The notes under the pieces: model-generated
The model's database searches: none
What the model was told of the DNA's origin: nothing
The model's input: only the letters and a program-made list of their open reading frames with translations
Made by a program: the position numbers and the translations under genes
In this document: in pieces, positions 58,501 through 64,000 of the stretch
Position numbering within the stretch: position 1 is the first letter of the stretch
Layout of the letters: each line of letters starts with the position of its first letter
Assembly (NCBI RefSeq): GCF_002261185.1
Contig: NZ_NEVQ01000020.1
Span: 100,658 to 164,657 of the forward strand
Direction: 5' to 3'
Length of the DNA stretch: 64,000 nucleotides
From: Bordetella genomosp. 4
GTDB lineage: Bacteria; Pseudomonadota; Gammaproteobacteria; Burkholderiales; Burkholderiaceae_B

Positions 58501-58916
58501 TCGAGCGTAGCGCCACCGGGCGTCGCCGGCATTACCGGAACATCGCATTCTCGGGCGAGTTTCAGCGCACTCCCCTTGTCGCCAAACAAAGCTAACTGCT
58601 CGATCTCTGGGCCAATGAACGTGATCCCCGCATCGGCACAAGCTTGTCCGAAATCTGATCGCTCGCTCAGAAACCCATAACCTGGATGAATGGCATCGCA
58701 GTCCCCACTTTTTGCTGCGGCAATAATGGCGTCGATATCGATATAGGCTGCCGGACCAGATCCATTCAGCGCAACCGCCGTATCCGCCAAAATTCGATGC
58801 CGTGAGTTCGAATCATCTCGGGAATACACAGCCACGCTTTGCATACCGAGGTCACGGATGGCGCGAAAAACCCGAACGGCAATTTCGCCACGGTTGGCAA
58901 CCAGAATTCTTTTCAT
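55599..58916 (-). CDS. Single-chain acyl-CoA carboxylase (BC-BCCP-CT)
   Basis: One 1105-aa polypeptide with all activities of a biotin-dependent acyl-CoA carboxylase. Biotin carboxylase at 1-450: MKRILVANRGEIAVRVFRAI, HPGYGFLSE, ATP loop VGGGGGRGM, FIEANPRLQVEHTITEQVTG. Biotin carrier at about 505-585 with biotin-accepting Lys536 in VIEAMKMEYSV. Carboxyltransferase at 600-1100: DGIVTGVANINGAEFGYEAS, EGGGGRPGD, GRCFAGNAAFLGVCD, SLIDTPGFMVGPDEEAKAQV, AMAGGSFRSASCAVSWPTGE. Usual PCC/MCC/ACC enzymes are split into subunits; a single-chain long-chain acyl-CoA carboxylase type is known. The substrate here is unknown. It is divergent from a LysR gene and is followed by the tandem CoA-transferase. 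Confidence 0.93.
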   Translation of the reverse strand: MKRILVANRGEIAVRVFRAIRDLGMQSVAVYSRDDSNSRHRILADTAVALNGSGPAAYIDIDAIIAAAKSGDCDAIHPGYGFLSERSDFGQACADAGITFIGPEIEQLALFGDKGSALKLARECDVPVMPATPGGATLEEIMQFFDQQGGVGIVIKAVGGGGGRGMRVVQDKSDIPERYARCRSEAMSAFGVDALYAERLVNRARHIEVQIVGDGANVIALGERDCTLQRRFQKVVEIAPSPVLDASLRTGILAAAKKLASKVNYRGLGTFEFLVEEDDRGMQKNFVFIEANPRLQVEHTITEQVTGVDLVAVQIGIAQGKSLEILGLDPERPPQPRGYAIQARITTETTDVTGMARPAHGRLERFDPPTGPDVRVDTHAYSGYSPAPAFDTLLAKLIVSSASEDFSSVVRRLRRSLAEFRVVGVATNIELLRALVERDDFLRQQNHTRHIEAILPELLTIATKLEREQHAKDQLIDDAAHTPAASSVSKAIDIEQLDDHLAACRAPLSGRIVELSVRVDDVVQKGQLIAVIEAMKMEYSVVAEGNGRVVDVRAIQGNQAAEDEILVVIEQEQGGVDFDADVQTVDLNSVRPDLQAVFDRHAILYDDARPDAVAKRHSRGQRTARENIADLCDEGSFVEYGALVIAAQASRRTKEDLIANTPADGIVTGVANINGAEFGYEASLSAVLAYDATVLAGTQGKRNHIKTDRLVERAHRDEMPLVLFAEGGGGRPGDVDFPFVSGLYQPTFASLAELSGEVPLLGIVSGRCFAGNAAFLGVCDVIIADKRSNIGMAGPAMIEGGGLGIFKPEEVGPAPVQFANGVIDILVENEAEAVAAAKHYLSMFQGRTKTWSAPNPLELRHMVPENRLRVYDSRKVIEGIADVGSVLMLRSGFGHGLHTALARVEGQPVGIIANNPHHLGGAIDADAADKAARFMTLCDVHGLPIISLIDTPGFMVGPDEEAKAQVRHVSRMFVVAAKLRVALLAIALRKGYGLGAMAMAGGSFRSASCAVSWPTGEFGPMGLEGSIRLGFKKELENVPPGPERQALYDQLVARAYERGHAINVASTTEIDAVIDPAETRTWIRQGIASAALRAGRARRSFVDTW

Positions 58917-58944
58917 GGTTCTCGATCTCTTGTCTCATGGTTCT

Positions 58945-58986
58945 ATTGCCGGCAAGGCAATCCAACCCATGGTATTTGCCGGGCAA
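58945..58986. promoter_or_regulatory. Two related palindromes between carboxylase and lysR genes
   Basis: TTGCCGGCAA (58946-58955, inside ATTGCC-N5-GGCAAT) and TTGCC-G-GGCAA (58976-58986) are similar dyads whose centres are about 30 bases apart, near three helix turns. They sit 30-70 bases from the carboxylase ATG and 75-116 bases before the LysR ATG, as expected for a LysR recognition and activation pair. Confidence 0.5.
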
Positions 58987-59060
58987 CTACGAGACAATTC
59001 ACATCTTTCTCTGGCGGCTATAGCGGTTCGGCATAGATCAATCAGTGGAGTGAGCCAACG

Positions 59061-60029
59061 ATGGACTTAAGACAACTGCGAACCATTCTGGCCATTGCGG
59101 AGACGGGCAGTCTCACCAGAGCGTCGGAATTGCTGCATATCGTTCAACCCGCGCTATCCCGGCAGCTGAAACAGTTGGAAGACGAGCTGGGCGCGCCCTT
59201 GTTCCACCGAAACCACCTGGGGATGGTGCTGACTGTGCCGGGCCGCCGCTTTGTCGATCAGGTACGTGTGTCTCTGAAAGGACTGAATCAGGCCAAGGCA
59301 GACATTGGCGCAGCGACCAAAAACCTGATGGGTTCAGTGGCCATCGGGATGTTGCCCGGCCTGGCCGCCGTAGTGGCGGGGCCATTGGTGACGTCGCTGC
59401 GTCGCCAATACCCGGACCTGAAAGTACGGATCGCCGCGGGATTCTCTGATTTTTTGCAGGATGGTCTCGAGGACGGCAAGCTGGATATCTGTCTCATGGG
59501 TGACTACCTGCAATCGGAGATGCTGCAGACCTCACCCGTATATCGCGAGCCGATTTACGTGGTCGGCCTGCCGGGTTCCGGGCTCTCGCGATCACAGCCA
59601 GTCAACCTCGCCGAGGTCGTAAAACTGCCTATGGTGGTGCCTGAGGCAAAGAGTCTGCGCAACGCCATCGACCGTGCGTGCACCATCATTGGCGTCAACC
59701 TGAATCCAGTCGCAGAATCGGACAGTACTGCCGTCATCCTGGACTTGGTTGAACGGGGTGTGGGCTACACCATTCTGCCGGTCATGCCCATTACGCCGAT
59801 GCTGGAGGCCCGGCGACTCGTAGGCGCGCCAATAGTCAGTCCGTCGTTAGGCAGAACGATCGTTTCCTGCAGCCCCATGCTCACGCGTAATCCACATACG
59901 GTAAAGGCGCTACACAGTGAATTGATCGCCTTGCTGCGGCCATACGTGCGGAAATTCAAAAATGCAGGCGTGACGTGGCTCGCAGAGAAGGAAGCCGATT
60001 GGGAATCCCGTCAACCTCGGTTGACATGA
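59061..60029 (+). CDS. LysR-family regulator of the acyl-CoA block
   Basis: Regulator of 322 aa: MDLRQLRTILAIAETGSLTR with HTH TRASELLHIVQPALSRQLKQ, and an effector domain from about 92 (LMGSVAIGMLPGLAAVVAGP, GVGYTILPVMPITPMLEARR). This resembles the NAC/CynR-like LysR branch common beside Bug proteins and CoA-pathway genes. It is divergent from the carboxylase operon and convergent on the CoA-transferase operon, so it may control both halves of the block. Confidence 0.9.
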   Translation: MDLRQLRTILAIAETGSLTRASELLHIVQPALSRQLKQLEDELGAPLFHRNHLGMVLTVPGRRFVDQVRVSLKGLNQAKADIGAATKNLMGSVAIGMLPGLAAVVAGPLVTSLRRQYPDLKVRIAAGFSDFLQDGLEDGKLDICLMGDYLQSEMLQTSPVYREPIYVVGLPGSGLSRSQPVNLAEVVKLPMVVPEAKSLRNAIDRACTIIGVNLNPVAESDSTAVILDLVERGVGYTILPVMPITPMLEARRLVGAPIVSPSLGRTIVSCSPMLTRNPHTVKALHSELIALLRPYVRKFKNAGVTWLAEKEADWESRQPRLT

Positions 60030-60087
60030 AGGCCTAGCCGTCCGGATTCAGCGCGAGTGTGCTGTAACGAAATCCCCACCCAGAGTC

Positions 60088-60735
60088 TCAACGGTCATCC
60101 GCAAAGTGCAATGGCGCTCCGGTACACGCTCGCAGTTCCTCATCACTGATATCGACAAGCTTCTCTCTCAGAAGAAACCCTTTCGGCGTGATATCGACAA
60201 TCGCCAGGTCGGTGTAAACGCGATGCACCACACCGAGGCCTGTCAACGGCAGAGCGCAGCTCTCGACCAGCTTGGGCGTGCCGTCCTTGGCGTTGTGTTC
60301 CATCAGGATGAATACTTTGCGCGCGCCGACGGACAGATCCATCGCACCGCCTACGGCAGGCGGCTCGCCTTTGCGGCCCAGGGACCAGTTGGCCAGGTCA
60401 CCTCTCTGCGACACCTGCATGCCGCCCATGATGCACAAGTCCAGGTGGCCGCCGCGCATCATGGCAAACGAATCCACATGTCCAAAAAAGGCGCCTCCGG
60501 TGAGCAACGTCACGGGGCGCTTGCCGGCGTTGATGAGCTCGTGGTTCTCTTCGCCGGGCTCGGCTGCCGGTCCCATGCCCAGCATGCCATTCTCGCTATG
60601 CAGCAGGATTTCATCGGCGGGATCGAGGTGGTTGGCCACCAGCTCGGGCAGACCGATGCCGATATTGACGTAGCTGCCGGCAGGAATATCCTTTGCGAGC
60701 CGGGCGGCCATCTGAATGCGGGTGAGTTTTTGCAT
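60088..60735 (-). CDS. 3-oxoacid CoA-transferase subunit B (ScoB/PcaJ-like)
   Basis: Beta subunit (215 aa) of a class I CoA-transferase. The catalytic glutamate is Glu48 in LLHSENGMLGMGPAAEPGEE; YVNIGIGLPELVANHLDPAD and VMGG-type GGAMDLSVGARKVFILMEHN are also present. It is 7 bases after the A subunit. Succinyl-CoA:3-oxoacid or 3-oxoadipate CoA-transferase are both possible; the neighbouring thiolase and SDR point to a 3-oxoacyl intermediate. Confidence 0.92.
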   Translation of the reverse strand: MQKLTRIQMAARLAKDIPAGSYVNIGIGLPELVANHLDPADEILLHSENGMLGMGPAAEPGEENHELINAGKRPVTLLTGGAFFGHVDSFAMMRGGHLDLCIMGGMQVSQRGDLANWSLGRKGEPPAVGGAMDLSVGARKVFILMEHNAKDGTPKLVESCALPLTGLGVVHRVYTDLAIVDITPKGFLLREKLVDISDEELRACTGAPLHFADDR

Positions 60736-60742
60736 CGCGTTT

Positions 60743-61423
60743 TCAACTTGAGAATTGGGGATTGCTGACGACCACCACTCGCTGCACGAATATGCCGGGA
60801 GTCACGATAACCTCGGGATCGAGTTCGCCCAGCGCCACCTTCTGTTTGACCTGTACGATGGTTGTTTTGGCGGCTTGGCACATCACCGGACCGAAATTGC
60901 GCGCCGTCTTGTTGTAGGTGAGATTGCCCCACCTGTCGCCTTTTTCGGCAAGCACCAATGCGTAGTCCGCGTGCAATGGGCGTTCAAACACGTAGCCATG
61001 ACCGTCGATCTCCCGGACCTCCTTGCCCGCTGCCAGCTCGGTGCCGTAGCCCGTACGCGTATAAAAGCCGCCGAGTCCAGCGCCCGCCGCATGCAAGCGT
61101 TCGGCAATCGTGCCCTGTGGAACACATTCCAATTCGATGCGCCCTTCGGCGTAGAACCGGTTGAACACGTAAGAATGACTGGCCCTCGGAAAAGAACAGA
61201 TCATCTTGCGAACTCGCTCGGCCTTTATCAGCGCCGCCAAACCGACTTCGTGATTGCCTGCATTGTTGCTGACCATCGTCAGGTCGCGTGCGCCCTGCTC
61301 TAACAATGCGTGCAGGAGTTCCGTCGGATGCCCTGCGCCGCCAAACCCGCCGACCAGAACGGTCGCCCCGTCGGGGATATCGGCTACTGCCTCGTGTACG
61401 TTGTCCTTGAACTTGTCGATCAT
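60743..61423 (-). CDS. 3-oxoacid CoA-transferase subunit A (ScoA/PcaI-like)
   Basis: Alpha subunit (226 aa): MIDKFKDNVHEAVADIPDGA, VLVGGFGGAGHPTELLHALL (PcaI-like HPTELL), SNNAGNHEVGLAALIKAERV, VPQGTIAERLHAAGAGLGGF and RNFGPVMCQAAKTTIVQVKQ. It carries the CoA-binding GG-containing loop, while the catalytic Glu lies in subunit B. It precedes scoB in the thiolase/SDR operon. Confidence 0.92.
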   Translation of the reverse strand: MIDKFKDNVHEAVADIPDGATVLVGGFGGAGHPTELLHALLEQGARDLTMVSNNAGNHEVGLAALIKAERVRKMICSFPRASHSYVFNRFYAEGRIELECVPQGTIAERLHAAGAGLGGFYTRTGYGTELAAGKEVREIDGHGYVFERPLHADYALVLAEKGDRWGNLTYNKTARNFGPVMCQAAKTTIVQVKQKVALGELDPEVIVTPGIFVQRVVVVSNPQFSS

Positions 61424-61463
61424 CTCAGTTCCGCATTAGTAAGTTTCGTCGCGCTCGCCTGTA

Positions 61464-62240
61464 TCAGGCGCTGACACTGGCGCCGCCGTCCACCAGAATC
61501 GCCTGCCCGGTGATATGACGAGAGGCCTCACTGGCCAGCAAGACTGCAATGCCTTTCAGGTCTTCTTCACCGCCGACGCGCTCCAGTGGTATGCGGTCCA
61601 ACAGCGACTGTCCCATGCGCTGAATCTGCACGTCCGCCATACGCGACGAGAAATAACCGGGGCATATGGCATTGACGTTGATGTTGTAGCGCCCCCACTC
61701 GCAGGCCAGCGTGCGTGTGAAGTTGACGGCCGCTGCCTTCGACGTGTTGTACGCGATCGTCGATACACCCTTTGCCGTACCACGCATTCCCGCGGCGGAG
61801 GCAACGGTGATGATCTTGCCGGCGCGGCGTGGAATCATCGTTCGGCGCCCGACTTCCCTGGAAAGATAAAACACGGCGTTGATGTTCAGATCCATGACCT
61901 TATGCCACGCTTCATCGGGGTAGTCTTCGGCAGGAGCCCCCCAGGTCGCGCCCGCGTTGTTGACCAGCACATCGATCACGCCAAAGCGATCCAGCACCCG
62001 GTCCACCAGACCAGGTATGGTGTCGAACTGCGAGAGGTTACCCGGCACAGTGAGCACTTCAATCCCTTGAGATTGCAGGTGCTGCGCGGCAGCCTCCAGC
62101 TCCGCTTCCTTGCGGGCGGTGATGGCCAACTTGCAGCCCATCTCGCCCAAGGCCTCTGCTATTTGCAGTCCCAGGCCGCGAGAGCCGCCCGTAATGAGAG
62201 CGACTTTTCCTTCCAACTGAAACAGCGACTTTACGCTCAT
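61464..62240 (-). CDS. Short-chain dehydrogenase/reductase (acyl-CoA block)
   Basis: A 258-aa NAD(P)-dependent SDR: cofactor loop GGSRGLG at 18-24, VLVNNAGATWGAPAEDYPDE, VASAAGMRGTAKGVSTIAYN leading into the active Tyr/Lys (AYNTSKAAAVNFTR) and NINVNAICPGYFSSRM. The ATG at 62240 (MSVKSLFQLEGKVAL) is the family-type start; a longer in-frame start at 62510 would run through the thiolase gene and be Arg-rich, so it is rejected. It probably oxidises a 3-hydroxyacyl-CoA or 3-hydroxyacid to the 3-oxo form before thiolysis. Confidence 0.9.
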   Translation of the reverse strand: MSVKSLFQLEGKVALITGGSRGLGLQIAEALGEMGCKLAITARKEAELEAAAQHLQSQGIEVLTVPGNLSQFDTIPGLVDRVLDRFGVIDVLVNNAGATWGAPAEDYPDEAWHKVMDLNINAVFYLSREVGRRTMIPRRAGKIITVASAAGMRGTAKGVSTIAYNTSKAAAVNFTRTLACEWGRYNINVNAICPGYFSSRMADVQIQRMGQSLLDRIPLERVGGEEDLKGIAVLLASEASRHITGQAILVDGGASVSA

Positions 62241-62266
62241 CGATTTCTCCTTCCGGGCCGCGCCGA

Positions 62267-63445
62267 TCAAGCCACTTCGAAAAGACCAGCGGCGCCCTGC
62301 CCACCGCCCACGCACATCGTCACGACGACGTACCGCGCGCCACGGCGCTTGCCCTCGATCAAGGCGTGGGCAGTCAGCCGGGATCCCGACACACCATACG
62401 GATGTCCTACGGCAATGGCGCCGCCATTCACATTGAGGCGATCGTCGGGTATGCCGAGCTGGTCGCGGCAGTAGATCACCTGGCAGGCAAAGGCCTCGTT
62501 CAGTTCCCATAGGTCAATGTCAGATACCTTGAGCCCGGCCCGTTTGAGCAGACGGGGTACGGCAAAGATAGGGCCAATGCCCATCTCGTCGGGTTCGCAG
62601 CCCGCGACGGCGAAACCGCGGAATATGCCCAGTGGTTGAATACCTCGGCGCTCGGCCAGCTTTGCATCCATGACCAGGCAAGCCGATGCGCCGTCAGAGA
62701 ACTGGCTCGCGTTGGCCGCCGTTATCACGCCGCCGGGCAGTGCAGAACGGACGCCCGCGATGCTCTCAAGCGTAGTATCTGCACGTATCCCCTCATCCGA
62801 TGAGATGGTCACCTCGCGGCGCGAAACTCTACCGGTGGCTTTGTCCTGCACCGCCATGATGGTCGTCATGGGCACGATCTCGGCGTCGAACAGGCCGGCG
62901 TCACGCGCAGCGGCGGCGCGTTGCTGGCTGCGCACGCCATAAGCATCCTGCGCCTCTTTGCTGATGTTATATCGGCGGGCAACGTTTTCTGCGGTCTGCA
63001 GCATGCTCAGATAGAGGGCCGGCTTGTGCTCGAGCAGCCAAGGGTCGCGACGCATGTGCATGTTGGCTTCGTTCTGCGTGCACGAAATGCTTTCCACCCC
63101 CCCGGCAACAATCATCGGCGCACCCTCGACCATCACACGTTGCGCGGCCAATGCGATGCTTTGCAGACCTGTGGAGCAAAACCGATTGATACTCATACCA
63201 GCCGTCGTTACCGGCAGACCTGCGCGCAAGGCGATGGCACGAGCGATGTTTCCTCCGGTTGTGCCTTCCAGATAAGTGCCGCCCATGATGCAGTCCTCGA
63301 CTTCGGCGGGATCAACACCGGCTCGGGCAACGGCATGATGAACCGCGTGGGCGCCCAGCGTCGCGCCATACGTCATGTTGAACGCGCCGCGCCATGATTT
63401 GGCCAGGGCGGTGCGAGCCGTAGAAACAATGACAGCCTCGTTCAT
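62267..63445 (-). CDS. Thiolase-family acyl-CoA acetyltransferase
   Basis: A 392-aa thiolase. The nucleophile is Cys90 ([20 protein letters not shown]), the catalytic His is in [15 protein letters not shown] and the second Cys is in [17 protein letters not shown]. It cleaves 3-oxoacyl-CoA with CoA to give acetyl-CoA and a shortened acyl-CoA. It is first in the operon thiolase-SDR-scoA-scoB. Its promoter region lies in 63446-63582, right at the edge of the IS element, so the insertion may have changed its transcription. Confidence 0.94.
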   Translation of the reverse strand: MNEAVIVSTARTALAKSWRGAFNMTYGATLGAHAVHHAVARAGVDPAEVEDCIMGGTYLEGTTGGNIARAIALRAGLPVTTAGMSINRFCSTGLQSIALAAQRVMVEGAPMIVAGGVESISCTQNEANMHMRRDPWLLEHKPALYLSMLQTAENVARRYNISKEAQDAYGVRSQQRAAAARDAGLFDAEIVPMTTIMAVQDKATGRVSRREVTISSDEGIRADTTLESIAGVRSALPGGVITAANASQFSDGASACLVMDAKLAERRGIQPLGIFRGFAVAGCEPDEMGIGPIFAVPRLLKRAGLKVSDIDLWELNEAFACQVIYCRDQLGIPDDRLNVNGGAIAVGHPYGVSGSRLTAHALIEGKRRGARYVVVTMCVGGGQGAAGLFEVA

Positions 63446-63461
63446 CCGTTGCTCCGAGAAC

Positions 63462-63481
63462 CCTCGGCATTCACGCCGAGG
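63462..63481. repeat. Stem-loop upstream of the thiolase gene
   Basis: CCTCGGC-ATTCAC-GCCGAGG gives a 7-bp stem 17 bases before the thiolase ATG on the minus strand. It lies at the junction with the IS element and could be part of its end or of the thiolase leader. Confidence 0.5.
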
Positions 63482-64000
63482 AGGTAAGGGGCGCAGCCGT
63501 AAAGCTGCAAGATTGGTCTGATTTGAGTTAATGACTGGATAAATACCCAGTTTTTCGGTCTGGCGTGGATAGTATCTGGGGCATGCAAACCAAACGTGCC
63601 TACCGATTCCGGTTCTATCCAGCGCCCGAGCAAGCGATCACGCTTGCTCGCACGTTTGGTTGTGTTCGTGTGGTCTACAACCACATGCTTAGTCTTCGTT
63701 CGACAGCCTGGGCTGAGCGGCAAGAGCGCCTGGGGTATCACGCCACCTCTGTAGCCCTGACGGCGTTGAAAAAGCTGCCGGACTACGCGTGGTTGAACGA
63801 GGTCAGCAGTGTTCCGTTGCAGCAGACACTGCGCCATCTGCAAACGGCGTTTGCCGGGTTCTTTGCCAAACGCACGGGATATCCTCGCTTCAAACGCAAG
63901 GATGGCCCGCAATCGGCGGAGTACACCGCCAGTGCCTTTAGATGGGATGGCCGTTCGCTCAAGCTGGCGAAGATGACGGAGGCTTTGCCTATCCGCTGGT
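63482..64000 (+). mobile_element. Left part of an IS200/IS605-type (IS1341-like) element
   Basis: A tnpB gene cut by the right edge is preceded by a non-coding left end carrying the hairpin GCAGC-CGTAAA-GCTGC (63493-63508), the subterminal structure expected of this single-strand transposing family. No tnpA is seen on the left; it may be absent, as in IS1341-like elements, or lie beyond the edge. The exact left boundary is uncertain, anywhere between about 63446 and 63493. Confidence 0.65.
63583..64000 (+). CDS. tnpB: TnpB, IS605 OrfB-type RNA-guided nuclease (N-terminal part)
   Basis: The visible 139 codons start [20 protein letters not shown] and contain the family N-terminal pattern [69 protein letters not shown] and [10 protein letters not shown]. 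TnpB proteins are RNA-guided DNA endonucleases related to Cas12 and help their element persist. The RuvC and zinc-finger parts and the guide RNA region, usually at the 3' end, lie outside the window, so activity cannot be judged. Confidence 0.92.
   Translation, partial: MQTKRAYRFRFYPAPEQAITLARTFGCVRVVYNHMLSLRSTAWAERQERLGYHATSVALTALKKLPDYAWLNEVSSVPLQQTLRHLQTAFAGFFAKRTGYPRFKRKDGPQSAEYTASAFRWDGRSLKLAKMTEALPIRW

Noticed and set aside
61464..62510. A longer form of the SDR protein starting at 62510
   Set aside because: The extra 90 residues are Arg-rich, overlap the thiolase coding region and do not match the SDR family; the family start is at 62240.

Overview
The window looks like a piece of chromosome from a beta-proteobacterium of the Burkholderiales, most likely the Alcaligenaceae (Bordetella / Achromobacter / Pusillimonas type). 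The reasons are three orphan Bug/TctC-type solute-binding proteins, many LysR regulators in divergent pairs with catabolic genes, several class III CoA-transferases, and moderately high GC. This is inferred from gene content; no rRNA or tRNA gene fixes the genus. Almost the whole window is coding, and only one stretch of more than 300 bases (25714-26050) lacks a gene.

Layout. 1-1662: start of a general L-amino-acid ABC transporter (aapQ cut by the left edge, aapJ). 1736-7369: a MetC-like lyase divergent from a LysR gene, a second LysR gene, the RNA helicase DbpA and a Bug protein. 7561-11747: a VOC protein, a small exported protein, and an ECF sigma/anti-sigma pair divergent from a catalase-like protein plus cytochrome b561. 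11792-13567: LysR/SDR divergent pair. 13628-23005: a GntR-headed catabolic block (small ORF, amidase, CoA-transferase, crotonase-like protein, ABC importer, PuuE-like deacetylase, MmgE/PrpD protein). 23159-26995: hybrid histidine kinase, manganese catalase and LysR. 26992-33800: a complete dipeptide-type ABC importer ending in an M81 (MlrC-like) peptidase. 34030-38944: paoABC-type periplasmic aldehyde oxidoreductase with an AraC regulator. 39190-42080: PhoX-like lipoprotein and a conserved unknown. 42104-44260: groES-groEL with a heat-shock-type promoter and a terminator. 44361-46248: exported hydrolase/AraC pair. 46406-50762: an IclR module (Bug protein, CoA-transferase, Fe(II)/2-oxoglutarate oxygenase). 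50980-52023: orphan TRAP binding protein. 52056-63445: an acyl-CoA block (Bug protein, tandem CoA-transferase fusion, single-chain biotin carboxylase/carboxyltransferase, LysR, two-subunit CoA-transferase, SDR, thiolase). 63482-64000: left part of an IS200/IS605-type element with a truncated tnpB.

How the genes work together. The dominant theme is uptake and CoA-dependent breakdown of carboxylic acids and amides: a binding protein or importer, an activating CoA-transferase, then hydratase, oxygenase, carboxylase, dehydrogenase and thiolase, each under a local regulator. The second theme is redox and envelope stress: ECF sigma with catalase-like protein and cytochrome b561, Mn-catalase, Pao oxidoreductase, groESL.

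The most notable points are: (1) back-to-back ECF-type promoters (GGAAT-N16-CGTC on both strands) between the sigma gene and its likely target operon; (2) a shared palindrome TAGACATWATGTCTA before both the Bug gene and the CoA-transferase of the IclR module; (3) the single-chain acyl-CoA carboxylase next to a double CaiB fusion; (4) the amidase/PuuE/crotonase-like cluster, whose substrate is unknown and whose crotonase-like protein lacks both usual catalytic glutamates. No CRISPR array, prophage or obvious defence system was seen apart from the TnpB element.
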